The notes beneath the pieces are model-generated. The model was not told the DNA's origin. It searched no databases and saw nothing but the letters and a program-made list of their open reading frames with translations. The translations under genes were made by a program, and so were the position numbers. Positions 26,984 through 35,608 of a stretch of 64,000 nucleotides of DNA are shown piece after piece (within the stretch, counting starts at the first letter, position 1; each line of letters begins with the position of its first letter). Source of the stretch: Streptomyces sp. R44. Its GTDB lineage: Bacteria; Actinomycetota; Actinomycetes; Streptomycetales; Streptomycetaceae. The DNA lies in contig NZ_CP163444.1 in assembly GCF_041053105.1 (NCBI RefSeq), positions 8,588,501 through 8,652,500 of the forward strand. Direction: 5' to 3'.

Positions 26984-28005
26984 CCAAGTCCAGAAAGCCC
27001 CTCGTCGCCGGGCTCGCCCTCGCGGTGCTCGCGGCCTGCGGCCTCGTCGCCGTCCGCGTCCTCGACGACGACGGCATGCGCGTCACCGCGTACTTCGACC
27101 GGGCGGTCGGCATCTACGCCGGATCCGACCTGCGCGTCCTCGGCGTACGCGTCGGGGAGGTGGAGTCCGTGGAGCCGCAAGGCACCCGGGTGCGCGTCGA
27201 ACTCCGCCTCGACGAAGGCATACGCGTCCCCGCCGACGCGCGGGCCCTCGTCGTCGCACCGAGCATCGTCGCCGACCGGTACGTCCAGCTCACCCCCGCC
27301 TACAGCACCGGCCCCACGCTCGCCGACGGCGCCCAGCTGCCCGCCTCCCGCAACCGCACCCCCGTCGAGATCGACCAGCTCTACGACTCGATCACCGAAC
27401 TGAGCAAGGCGCTCGGCCCCGACGGCGCCAACTCCGCCGGAGCCCTCTCCGAACTCCTGGACACCGGAGCGAAGAACCTCAAGGGCAACGGCACGGCCAT
27501 CGGCACCTCCATCGAACAGTTCGGCAAGGCCGCCAAGACCCTGGACGGGAGCAGCGAGAACCTGTTCACCACCCTCGGCCAGCTCCAGACCGTCACCACC
27601 ATGCTCAAGAAGAAGGACGGCGACGTCCGTACCGCACAGGAACGCCTGGACGAGGTCGTCGGCTACTTCGCCGAGAACAAGGACGACCTCGCCGGCGCCC
27701 TCAAGGAGCTCGGCAAGGCCCTCGCCCAGGTCAAGACCTTCATCAAGGACAACCGCGGCGAACTGAAGAAGAACGTCGACCGCCTCGTCCCCCTCACCCA
27801 GACCCTCGTCGACCAGCGGGCCTCCCTCGCGGAGGCACTCGACGTGGCCCCGCTCGCCGCGGGCAACGTCGTCAACGCGTACAACCCGGCCACCCGCACC
27901 CTCGACGGCCGCGCCAACCTCAACGAGATCAGCATGGGCGGACCGCTGCTGCCCCTCCCGGTCACCGGAGCCTCGTATGCGAGCACCGGGGAGGGGAACC
28001 GGTGA
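26980..28005 (+). CDS. mceD: MCE-family protein, fourth of six, with a lipobox-like start
   Basis: The 341-residue subunit has the MCE domain ([29 protein letters not shown], then [16 protein letters not shown]) and a long helical region. Its N-terminus, [19 protein letters not shown], contains LAAC, which fits a lipoprotein signal with Cys at about residue 20. In mycobacterial operons it is usually the fifth subunit (MceE/Lpr) that is a lipoprotein. Whether the cysteine is lipidated here is an inference; the segment could equally act as a plain anchor. 4-nt overlaps on both sides. Confidence 0.9.
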   Translation: MTKSRKPLVAGLALAVLAACGLVAVRVLDDDGMRVTAYFDRAVGIYAGSDLRVLGVRVGEVESVEPQGTRVRVELRLDEGIRVPADARALVVAPSIVADRYVQLTPAYSTGPTLADGAQLPASRNRTPVEIDQLYDSITELSKALGPDGANSAGALSELLDTGAKNLKGNGTAIGTSIEQFGKAAKTLDGSSENLFTTLGQLQTVTTMLKKKDGDVRTAQERLDEVVGYFAENKDDLAGALKELGKALAQVKTFIKDNRGELKKNVDRLVPLTQTLVDQRASLAEALDVAPLAAGNVVNAYNPATRTLDGRANLNEISMGGPLLPLPVTGASYASTGEGNR

Positions 28006-29216
28006 ACGCAGACTCCCTGCCCTCCCGGAAGGCCCTCGGCGCAGGAGCCGTAGGAGCGCTCGCACTCGGCCTCGGGCTCGCCGTCGTCCTCGGCGCGCTC
28101 CCCTCGAACCCCGTCCGGTTCGACGGCATCGAGGACCTCCCACTGCCCGGCGGCGCCGACCTCGGCCCGCACCCGTACACCGTCACCGCCGAACTCGACG
28201 ACGTCCTCAGCCTCGTCCCGCAGTCCGCGGTCAAGGTCGACGACGTCGCCGTCGGCCGCGTCACCGCCATCGAGCTGGGGGGCACCGGCACCTGGTCCGC
28301 CCGCGTCACCCTGAAGATCAACGGCGACGTCCGCCTCCCCGCCGACGCCGGCGCCCGCCTGGAACAGTCCAGCCTCCTCGGCGAGAAGTACATCCAGCTC
28401 GTCGCCCCGCGGAAGGACACCGGCCCGCACCTCACCGACGGCAGCGTCATCCCCCTCGCGCGCACCAGCCGCAACACCGAGGTCGAGGAGGTGTTCGGCG
28501 CCCTGTCGCTGCTCCTCAACGGCGGCGGCGTCAACCAGCTCAAGACCATCACCCGCGAACTCGACGCGGCGCTCGGCGGCCGCGAACCCGAGGTCCGCTC
28601 GATGCTGAACCGCGTGAACACCCTGGTGACGAACCTCGACGCGCACCGCGGCGACATCACCCGCGCCCTCGACGGCGTCAACCGGCTCTCCGCGACCCTC
28701 GCCGGCCGCAAGAAGGACGTCGACACCGTCCTCACCGGCCTCTCGCCCGGCCTGAAGACGCTGGAGAAGCAGCGAGGCTCCCTGCTGACCATGCTGCGCG
28801 CCCTGGACACCCTCTCCGGCGTCGCCGTCTCCACCGTCGACGCGAGCAAGAAGGACATGGTCGCCGACCTCAAGGCCCTGGCGCCGACGCTGACGGCCCT
28901 CGCGGACGCCGGAGCCGACCTGCCCGCCTCACTCCAGGTGCTCCTCACGTATCCCTTCACCGACGAAGTGATGCGCGGCATCAAGGGCGACTACCTCAAC
29001 ACCTATCTCCACCTCGCCGCCGCCCCGGGCACCGAGGTCATCCCGCCCCTCATCCCCAAGGCAGAACCCACCCCGACGCCCACGCCGCCGGCCCCGGATC
29101 CGACCTCGCGGCGGCGAACGGAGACCGACGGAACCGCGCCGAGCCCGCGATCGGCGCTGCCCCTGCCCCCGGTCACGACGGCCACCACACCCCCGGACGG
29201 AGGTGAAAACCGGTGA
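28002..29216 (+). CDS. mceE: MCE-family protein, fifth of six
   Basis: GTG 28002 overlaps the preceding stop. The 404-residue product has a hydrophobic N-terminal anchor ([20 protein letters not shown]) without a lipobox cysteine, an MCE domain ([46 protein letters not shown]), a helical region with DALDT-type heptads, and a low-complexity Pro/Thr tail (about 345-404) that could span the cell wall. The tail is longer than in the other subunits. Confidence 0.9.
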   Translation: MNADSLPSRKALGAGAVGALALGLGLAVVLGALPSNPVRFDGIEDLPLPGGADLGPHPYTVTAELDDVLSLVPQSAVKVDDVAVGRVTAIELGGTGTWSARVTLKINGDVRLPADAGARLEQSSLLGEKYIQLVAPRKDTGPHLTDGSVIPLARTSRNTEVEEVFGALSLLLNGGGVNQLKTITRELDAALGGREPEVRSMLNRVNTLVTNLDAHRGDITRALDGVNRLSATLAGRKKDVDTVLTGLSPGLKTLEKQRGSLLTMLRALDTLSGVAVSTVDASKKDMVADLKALAPTLTALADAGADLPASLQVLLTYPFTDEVMRGIKGDYLNTYLHLAAAPGTEVIPPLIPKAEPTPTPTPPAPDPTSRRRTETDGTAPSPRSALPLPPVTTATTPPDGGENR

Positions 29217-30487
29217 TCACCCGAACGGTTCGGCTGAAGAACCTCGCGTTCCTCGCCATCGCCGTCCTCGTCCTCGGCTTCGTCGGCGTCCGCTACGCCG
29301 ACCTCGGCCGCTACGCCGGCGTCGCCGACCACTACACCGTCCGCGTCCATCTCGCCCGTACGGGAGGCCTGTTCACCCACTCCGACGTCACCTACCGGGG
29401 CGTCTCCGTGGGCCGCGTCGGAGCCATCGACCTCACCGCCGACGGCGTCGTCGCCGAACTGCGCATCAAGAACTCGTCGCCCCGGATCCCCGCCGACGCG
29501 CGCGCCGTGGTCGCCGGACTCTCCGCCGTCGGCGAGCAGTACATCGACCTCCGCCCCGAGAGCGACGGCGGGCCCTACCTCGCCGACGGCGCCCGCATCG
29601 AACAGTCCGACACCGACGTGCCGGCGCCCGTCACCGACGTGCTCGCGAGCATGAACGACCTCACTCGCTCCGTACCCCTGGACTCCCTGCGCACGGTCGT
29701 CGACGAACTCGGCAAGGCCTTCGAGGGCCACGGCGACGACCTCCAGGTCCTCCTCGACAACGGCAGCCGGTTCGTCCAGGCCGCCGACCGGTCCCTGCCG
29801 GCCACCACCCGGCTCATCGACGACGGCGAGGTCGTCCTGCGCACCCAGGCCGACGAGAGCCGCGCCATCCGGGACTTCGCCACCGGCGCCCGCGACCTCG
29901 CCGCCACCCTCAAGGGCTCCGACACCGACCTGCGCCGCCTCCTCGCCGTCACCCCCGAAGCGACCGGCCAGGTCAGCGGCCTCCTGCGCGATCTCGACCC
30001 GAGCCTCGGCGTCGTCCTCGCCAACCTCCTCACCACCTCGGAGATCGCCGTCACCCGGCAGCGGGGCACGGAGGAACTCCTCGTCAAGTTCCCGGCGGCC
30101 GTCTCGGCGGGAGCCACCACCGTCGACGGAGGACACGTGAACTTCGGCATGGCCGTCACCTTCTTCAAACCACTGCCCTGCACCTCCGGATACGGCGGTA
30201 CGCGCTACCGCAACGGACTCGACCTGGGGACCGCGCCCGCCCTCAACACCCGCGCCTCCTGCACGTCCCCGGCCTCCACCGGCGTCAACGTCCGCGGCTC
30301 GGCCCACGCACCCGGGACCGGCGTCGTCCCCACCCCGGCCCGGCCCGGCTCCCTGCCCTCCGGCAGCGCGCGCACCACCACCGGTACGCAGCAGGCCCTC
30401 CCCGGCGCACTCGCCCTCCCCGGCGACACCGGCGGCCCGACGGACATGGCCGGCCTCCTCGGCCTCACCACCGGGAGCACACGATGA
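29213..30487 (+). CDS. mceF: MCE-family protein, sixth of six
   Basis: The 424-residue subunit has an anchor (RLKNLAFLAIAVLVLGFVGVRYA), the MCE domain (YTVRVHLARTGGLFTHSDVTYRGVSVGRV and AGLSAVGEQYIDLRPE), a helical region and a long Gly/Thr/Pro-rich C-terminal tail (from about 345) after paired cysteines (LPCTSGYGG, ASCTSPAS). It overlaps the first Mce-associated gene by 4 nt. Confidence 0.92.
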   Translation: MITRTVRLKNLAFLAIAVLVLGFVGVRYADLGRYAGVADHYTVRVHLARTGGLFTHSDVTYRGVSVGRVGAIDLTADGVVAELRIKNSSPRIPADARAVVAGLSAVGEQYIDLRPESDGGPYLADGARIEQSDTDVPAPVTDVLASMNDLTRSVPLDSLRTVVDELGKAFEGHGDDLQVLLDNGSRFVQAADRSLPATTRLIDDGEVVLRTQADESRAIRDFATGARDLAATLKGSDTDLRRLLAVTPEATGQVSGLLRDLDPSLGVVLANLLTTSEIAVTRQRGTEELLVKFPAAVSAGATTVDGGHVNFGMAVTFFKPLPCTSGYGGTRYRNGLDLGTAPALNTRASCTSPASTGVNVRGSAHAPGTGVVPTPARPGSLPSGSARTTTGTQQALPGALALPGDTGGPTDMAGLLGLTTGSTR

Positions 30488-30996
30488 AGCGCGCCAAGGC
30501 CCTGGGCACCGCCGCCCTCGTCGCCGCCCTCGGTTTCTGCGGGACCGGAGCCTGGACCTACGCCCAGGCCCGTACCGACGAGGAACTCGCCTTCAGCCGC
30601 GAACGCGACACCGCCCTCGCCGAGGGCCGCAGCCGCGTCACCGTCCTGAACACCCTCGACGCCTCGACCCGCGAACGCGCCGAAGCGGGCATCCGCGCCT
30701 GGCGCGACGCCTCCACCGGGCCCCTCCGCACCGAACTCGGCCGCACCGGACCCACGGTGGGCGCCTCGGCACGCGCCACGGTCACCGAGGCCGCGCTCAC
30801 CGCCCTCGACACCAGGGCCGGTACGGCGAAACTCCTCGCGACCGTACGCGTCGACGTCACCCCGCGCGGAGCCGCGACCGCGACCACCGACCGCAAACGC
30901 CTGGAGGCAGTCCTGACCCGCACGGGCGAGCACACCTGGAGAGTCGCGGCACTGAGCGCGGTGCCGGTCGCAGGAGCGGAGGGCGGGGACCAGTGA
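30484..30996 (+). CDS. Mce-associated membrane protein 1
   Basis: The 170-residue protein has a single N-terminal membrane helix (ALGTAALVAALGFCGTGAWTYA) followed by an extracytoplasmic domain of about 140 residues with the pattern of Mce-associated (Mas) proteins: RDTALAEGRSRVTVLNTLD, then ATVRVDVTPRGAA and HTWRVAALSAVPV, resembling an NTF2-like fold. Such proteins stabilise or modulate the Mce complex. Translationally coupled on both sides. Confidence 0.82.
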   Translation: MKRAKALGTAALVAALGFCGTGAWTYAQARTDEELAFSRERDTALAEGRSRVTVLNTLDASTRERAEAGIRAWRDASTGPLRTELGRTGPTVGASARATVTEAALTALDTRAGTAKLLATVRVDVTPRGAATATTDRKRLEAVLTRTGEHTWRVAALSAVPVAGAEGGDQ

Positions 30997-31673
30997 CGCG
31001 ACTGCTGCGCAAGGAGACCGGCGGGGACACGGAGACCGACGGGGACACGGAAACCGGGGACACGGAGACCGACGGGGGAGAGGCCCCGGAGTCCGTCGGC
31101 GACGACCGGCCCGGGGCGATGCCGGCCCCCGGCGAGGACGCGACCGGACCCATCGACAGAACCGGACGCCGTTCCGCCTCCGCCTGGCGAAAGGGCGCTC
31201 TCGCCGCCGCGGTCACCGTCCTCCTCCTCGGCGGCAGCGGCTTCTTCTACGCCGCCCACCAGCTCCGGTCCACCCCGTCGGCGCGCAACCACGCGCTCAC
31301 CGACACCGAGGCCACCACCCGCGTGAGCGGCGACGTGGCCGAAGGACTCGCCCGGGTCTTCTCCTACACGGCGAACACCGACGCCGCCGAACGATCCGCC
31401 CGCACCGTCCTCGCGGGGCGCGCCGCCCGCCAGTACGGCGACCTGCTCGCCCAGGTCCGCGCGAGTCTGGTCGACCAGCGCATCACCCTCTCCACCCAGG
31501 CCGTCCGCACCGGCGTGATCGAACTCGACGGGGACAGCGCGCGCCTCCTCGTCTTCCTCGACCAGACCTCGCGGCGCGACAAGGCCGCCGCCACCTCCGC
31601 CGCGGCCCAGCTCACCGTCACCGCGAAGTACCAGGGGGACCGGTGGCTGATCGTCGACATCAAGGCCCGCTGA
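30993..31673 (+). CDS. Mce-associated membrane protein 2, with an acidic repeat
   Basis: The 226-residue product has a cytoplasmic N-terminal region with a repeated acidic motif (GDTETDGDTETGDTETDGG, encoded by near-identical units at 31021-31078), one membrane helix (GALAAAVTVLLLGGSGFFYAA) and an extracytoplasmic Mas domain (RVSGDVAEGLARVFSYTANTD, RVLVFLDQTS-like strand, KYQGDRWLIVDIKAR). The acidic tail is probably disordered and its repeat number may vary among strains. Overlaps the previous gene by 4 nt. Confidence 0.82.
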   Translation: MTRLLRKETGGDTETDGDTETGDTETDGGEAPESVGDDRPGAMPAPGEDATGPIDRTGRRSASAWRKGALAAAVTVLLLGGSGFFYAAHQLRSTPSARNHALTDTEATTRVSGDVAEGLARVFSYTANTDAAERSARTVLAGRAARQYGDLLAQVRASLVDQRITLSTQAVRTGVIELDGDSARLLVFLDQTSRRDKAAATSAAAQLTVTAKYQGDRWLIVDIKAR

Positions 31674-31699
31674 CGATGAGCGGGAGACAGGAGAAGCCC

Positions 31700-32242
31700 A
31701 TGACACGCCAGGTCCGCGCCTCGGCGGGCAACCGGCCGGCCCTGGCCGTGGCCCTCGTGCTCACGCTGGTCGCGGGCGGCTTCGCGGCCTGGGAGGGCCG
31801 GAGCTGGTACGCCGCGGCCCACGACGACTCCGCGGCGTACGCCGTGCAGCGCGACCGGGCGCTCGCGGCCGGAGAGCAGGCCGTACAGAACCTCAACACC
31901 CTCGACCACCGGCGCGTGGACCAGGGCCTCGACCTCTGGGAGACCTCGACGACCGGCGAGCTCCATCAGCAACTGGTCGACGGCCGCGCGGAGTTCACCA
32001 GCCAGGTCAAGACGGCGAAGACGGTGACCACGGCCCGGGTGCTGTCCGGCGCCGTCACCGAACTCGACGACAGGGCGGGGCGGGCCCGGCTGCTCGTCGC
32101 CCTGCGCATCACCGTCACGACCCCCGACAGCAAGAGCACGGAGAAGGACAGCCGCATGCTGGGCGAACTGACCCGCGCCGACGGCCAGTGGAAGCTCAGT
32201 GCCCTGGGGCAGGCCCCCGTGGGCGGCACGGCGACCGGTTGA
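31700..32242 (+). CDS. Mce-associated membrane protein 3
   Basis: The 180-residue protein has one membrane helix (ALAVALVLTLVAGGFAAW) and a Mas-type extracytoplasmic domain (AVQRDRALAAGEQAVQNLNTLD, ARLLVALRITVTTPD, GQWKLSALGQAPVGG), closely parallel to the first Mas protein. ATG 31700 is chosen because AGGAG lies 8 nt upstream; an in-frame ATG at 31676 has no ribosome-binding site. A 26-bp gap separates it from the previous stop, the first real gap in the operon. Confidence 0.82.
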   Translation: MTRQVRASAGNRPALAVALVLTLVAGGFAAWEGRSWYAAAHDDSAAYAVQRDRALAAGEQAVQNLNTLDHRRVDQGLDLWETSTTGELHQQLVDGRAEFTSQVKTAKTVTTARVLSGAVTELDDRAGRARLLVALRITVTTPDSKSTEKDSRMLGELTRADGQWKLSALGQAPVGGTATG

Positions 32243-32292
32243 CCGGACCGTCCCGTACGCGAGAGCCGCACGCACCCGAAAGGACCCGCACG

Positions 32293-33012
32293 ATGCCGAC
32301 GCCCCGCCACCACCTCAACCGCCAGCGCCGCCGCCAGTCCCTCGCCGCCCCGTCGGCCCCCGCGACCAGGACCCACTCGCCGGTCGCTCTCCTTCCGGAG
32401 CCCGAGCCCGAGCCCGAGCGGGAGTCGAAGCCGAAGCCCGACCCGGGCACCCCGGAGCCGGCAAGAGACGGGACGCGGAGGCGCCGCGTCTCCCCCCTGG
32501 TCCTCCTCTGCGTCCTGACCCTGCTGCTCGGGGGCTTCGCGGGGTGGGCGCACAGCAGGGCGGGAGAGCTCCGGGAGGACCCGGCGCGCGGCAATACGGC
32601 CCTCACCGACCTCGCCCGGACCAGCGAGATCAAGGGGCAGACCGCCGCGGCGGTCGCCGCCCTCTTCTCGTACGACCACGCCGACACGGGTCCCTTCGAG
32701 CGGGCGGGGAAGACCCTCCTCACAGGCAAGGCGGTGGCCCAGCACAAGACGCTGTTCAGCGGGGTGCTCGCCCAGGCCGCGAAGCAGAAGACGGTGATCA
32801 CCACGACGGTCACCGACAGCGCGGTCGAGCGCATCGACGGCGACCGCGCCCGGGTGCTCGTCTACGCCGACCAGAGCAGTGTGAGCACGGCGGGAACCGG
32901 CAAGGCGAAGACCGATGATCGGGGTGTCTACGCGGGAGCGGTGTTCGCCGTGGACGTCGTGCGCCGCGACGGCCGCTGGCTCGTCGAGAACATCGACACC
33001 TTCGGCCGCTGA
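32293..33012 (+). CDS. Mce-associated membrane protein 4
   Basis: The 239-residue product has an Arg-rich N-terminus, a Pro/Glu/Lys repeat region (PEPEPEPERESKPKPDPG), one membrane helix (LVLLCVLTLLLGGFAGWAHS) and a Mas domain (SEIKGQTAAAVAALFSYDHAD, RVLVYADQSS, DGRWLVENIDTFGR) parallel to the second Mas protein. It is the last gene of the operon and is followed directly by a terminator-like hairpin. Confidence 0.82.
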   Translation: MPTPRHHLNRQRRRQSLAAPSAPATRTHSPVALLPEPEPEPERESKPKPDPGTPEPARDGTRRRRVSPLVLLCVLTLLLGGFAGWAHSRAGELREDPARGNTALTDLARTSEIKGQTAAAVAALFSYDHADTGPFERAGKTLLTGKAVAQHKTLFSGVLAQAAKQKTVITTTVTDSAVERIDGDRARVLVYADQSSVSTAGTGKAKTDDRGVYAGAVFAVDVVRRDGRWLVENIDTFGR

Positions 33013-33014
33013 CC

Positions 33015-33040
33015 CGCCCTCACCGGAGACGGCGAGGGCG
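33015..33040 (+). terminator. Terminator hairpin of the mce operon
   Basis: Arms 33015-33025 (CGCCCTCACCG) and 33030-33040 pair over 11 bp with one mismatch around a GAGA tetraloop, 3 bp after the last stop codon. Confidence 0.75.
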
Positions 33041-33336
33041 CCTGCGTACCGAACCACCGCGTGCGGTGCGCAGGGCCCTCCCGTCCGGCCGTCCCCTCGC
33101 GGCGAGAGCCACTCCTCCGCAACGGGCCGGTGCGGCCAGTCAAGCAGCCCCGGCCCGTGGGGGCGATTGGACGCACACACGGAAACCGGACCCCTGCCAG
33201 CGGGATGGGCACGGTGGATCATCCAAGAGGTGAATGGTCAGTCTAGGGTCACATCTGCAAGTCATTCCGGCGATGACCTCTCGCGGATGCAGGCGATGGA
33301 TGTGACGCCGGTCGCGATCGGAATCATCCACTCGCG
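33041..33336. other. Intergenic stretch with no supported gene
   Basis: Possible frames here have poor codon bias or no start. It contains several short inverted repeats and the region upstream of an orphan molbindin-like frame. An in-frame stop at 33274-33276 closes that frame upstream. Confidence 0.5.
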
Positions 33337-33555
33337 ACCGGCCCCGTCGAGGGCATCTCCATCCGCAACCAGCTCGCCGGCTCCATCGCCGAGGTGTCGA
33401 CGGGCCGCGCCATGGGCTCGGTGAAGGTCCCCGTCGCGGGCGGCGAGCTGACGGCCGCGATCACCAAGGACGCCGTCGAGGAGCTCGGCCTGGGAGCCGG
33501 CACCCCCGTGGTCGCCCTGATCAAGGCGACCGAGATCTCCCTCGCCGGCGCCTGA
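33337..33555 (+). pseudogene. Molbindin-like (Mop/TOBE) reading frame without a start codon
   Basis: The frame reads TGPVEGISIRNQLAGSIAEV, then MGSVKVPVAGGELTAAITKDAVEELGLGAG and TPVVALIKATEISLAGA before a stop at 33553. This is a nearly complete Mop domain, which binds molybdate in small oligomers. Going upstream to the stop at 33274 there is no in-frame ATG, GTG, TTG or CTG, and known molbindins start just before SIRNQL. It may be the C-terminal remnant of a longer HTH-TOBE gene, or a gene whose start was lost by an indel. It is convergent with modBC, 24 bp away. Confidence 0.65.
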
Positions 33556-33579
33556 TCGAGCATCAGACCTAGACGGCTG

Positions 33580-35514
33580 TCAGAGCGGTACGACCGTCGT
33601 CTCGGTCGCCTTGACGCTCGTCCAGACGGACACCCCGTCGGCGAGCCCGAGTTCGGCGGCGGCCTGCGGGGTGATCTCGGCGACGAGGTCGGGGACGCCG
33701 TCGGAGGTGACGAGGACCCGCAGCCGGCTGCCGCTGGCGGTGATCTCGCGCACGGTACCGGGCCAGACGTTGCGCGGGCTGCCGGCGGGCTTCTCGCGGT
33801 GGACGGACACCGCCTCGGGCGCCACGATCGCGAGCGCCTGGGTACCGACGGCCGGCGGGTCGGCCGCGACCAGAGTGCCGCCCTCCTCCAGGGCGAGGCC
33901 TTCGGCGGTGGCGGTGCCGGGCCAGGCGTTGCGGCCGAGCATGCGGGCGACCCAGGGGGAGCGGGGGTGTCGGGTGACCTCGGCGGGGCTGTCGTCCTGG
34001 AGCGCCCGGCCGTCGTCGAGGACGAGGACCCGGTCGGCGAGGGAGACGGCCTCGACGGGGTCGTGGGTGACGATGAGGCAGACGCCGCCGAAGCGCGCGA
34101 GGTGGGTGCGCAGGGTGTGGCGTACATGGGCCCGGGTGGTCTGGTCCAGGGCGGCGAGCGGCTCGTCGAGGACGAGCAGCCGAGGGCGGGCGGCGAGCGC
34201 CCGGGCCAGGGCGACCCGCTGGGCCTGGCCGCCGGAGAGCTGGCCGGGGCGGCGGTGGGCGAGGTGGCCGACGCCGAGCCGGTCGAGCCAGCGTTGGGCC
34301 GCGCGACGGGCCTCCGCACGGGCGACGCCCTGGGCGCGCAGGCCGTAGGCGGTGTTGGCGAGTGCCGACATGTGCGGGAAGAGGGCGCCGTCCTGCGGCA
34401 CCCAGGCGACCCGCCGCCGGTGCGGGGGCAGCGCGGTGACGTCGGTGGCGCCGAGGGTGAGGTCCGCGTGGGCCCGGGGTGTGAGGCCGAGCAGGGCCCG
34501 GAGCAGGGTGGTCTTGCCGGCGCCGTTGGGGCCGACGACGGCGATGGTGGTGCCCGGTTCGGCGTCGAGGGTGAGGCGGGTGAAGCCGGTGACCTCGGCG
34601 TGCAGCGACCAGCGGTCCCCGGACTGCTCCGCCTCGGGGGCGTCGGAAGCGGCGGTCCCGGGCTCGGGGTCCTCCACGGGCTCGGGGGCGGGCCGGGGCC
34701 TGCGGTCGACGGGGATGCCGGTCCACCGTCCGCGCAGGGCGATGAGGACGCCCATGGCGATGGCGAGGAGGAGCAGGGAGACGGAGGTGGCCGCCTCCGG
34801 CTCGTCCTGGAGCAGCAGATAGACCTGGAGGGGAAGCGTCTGGGTGGTGCCCGGCAGATTGCCGGCGAAGGTGATGGTCGCGCCGAACTCGCCGAGCGCC
34901 CGCGCCCAGGTGAGGGCGGCCCCGGCGACGACGCCCGGCGCCACCATGGGCAGCGTGACGGTGAAGAAGACGCGGACCGGTGAGGCGCCGAGGGAGGCCG
35001 CCGTCTCCTCGTACCGCGGCCGCAGTCCACCGAGCGCGCCCTCCAGGCTGATGACCAGGAAGGGCATGGCGACGAAGGTGGCCGCGAGGACGGCGCCCGA
35101 GGTGTGGAAGGGGAACGTGATCCCGAACGTCGACTCCAGCCACGGCCCGAGCAGACCCCGACGCCCGAACGCGAGGAGCAGCGCCACACCGCCGACGGTG
35201 GGCGGCAGGACCATCGGCAGCAGCACCAGCGAGCGGACGAGCGCCTTGCCGGGGAACCGCACCCGGGCGAGCAGCCACGCCAGCGGCACCCCGAGCAGCA
35301 GCGAGAGCCCGAGCGCCCAGAACGAGACGAGCAGCGAGAGCTTCAGCGCCGTGACCGTGCCCGGTGCGCTCAGATGGCCGGCCAGCTCGCCCCACTCGGT
35401 CCGTACGAGGATCCCGAGCAGAGGAAGCGTCAGGAACGCCACGGCAAGCAGCGCGGGCACGGCCAGCGCCAGCGGTGGACGGGTACCGGACCTACGCGTG
35501 CCTGTGTGTTTCAT
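33580..35514 (-). CDS. modBC: Molybdate ABC transporter, permease and ATPase fused (ModBC)
   Basis: One 644-residue chain joins a ModB permease (residues 1-265: six helices, EETAASLGASPVRVFFTVTLP as the EAA coupling loop), a Pro/Glu-rich linker (about 280-310), a ModC ATPase (Walker A GPNGAGKTT, signature LSGGQAQRVALARAL, Walker B LLVLDEPLAALD, switch His in VTHDP) and a C-terminal TOBE domain (VWPGTVREITASGSRLRVLV). It imports molybdate delivered by ModA. ATG 35514 (MKHTGTRRSG) fits the family; an upstream ATG at 35541 is possible, and neither has a strong ribosome-binding site. It lies downstream of modA with a hairpin between them. Confidence 0.92.
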   Translation of the reverse strand: MKHTGTRRSGTRPPLALAVPALLAVAFLTLPLLGILVRTEWGELAGHLSAPGTVTALKLSLLVSFWALGLSLLLGVPLAWLLARVRFPGKALVRSLVLLPMVLPPTVGGVALLLAFGRRGLLGPWLESTFGITFPFHTSGAVLAATFVAMPFLVISLEGALGGLRPRYEETAASLGASPVRVFFTVTLPMVAPGVVAGAALTWARALGEFGATITFAGNLPGTTQTLPLQVYLLLQDEPEAATSVSLLLLAIAMGVLIALRGRWTGIPVDRRPRPAPEPVEDPEPGTAASDAPEAEQSGDRWSLHAEVTGFTRLTLDAEPGTTIAVVGPNGAGKTTLLRALLGLTPRAHADLTLGATDVTALPPHRRRVAWVPQDGALFPHMSALANTAYGLRAQGVARAEARRAAQRWLDRLGVGHLAHRRPGQLSGGQAQRVALARALAARPRLLVLDEPLAALDQTTRAHVRHTLRTHLARFGGVCLIVTHDPVEAVSLADRVLVLDDGRALQDDSPAEVTRHPRSPWVARMLGRNAWPGTATAEGLALEEGGTLVAADPPAVGTQALAIVAPEAVSVHREKPAGSPRNVWPGTVREITASGSRLRVLVTSDGVPDLVAEITPQAAAELGLADGVSVWTSVKATETTVVPL

Positions 35515-35547
35515 CGAGTGACCCCGCAGAGATGACGACATGAGGAC

Positions 35548-35584
35548 GAGGGGCTGTCCGCTCCCCCGAGCCGGACAGCCCCTC
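35548..35584 (-). terminator. Hairpin between modA and modBC
   Basis: A perfect 13-bp stem (GAGGGGCTGTCCG, 35548-35560, with 35572-35584) and an 11-nt loop lie 24 bp past the modA stop and just before the modBC start region. It could act as a partial terminator that keeps the binding protein in excess over the transporter. Confidence 0.8.
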
Positions 35585-35608
35585 ACGATCCGAACGACCC
35601 CGGATCCG

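Noticed and set aside
33041..33300. Possible tRNA or small RNA gene
   Set aside because: I could not fold a cloverleaf or find TPsiC-like sequence; only short unrelated inverted repeats are present.
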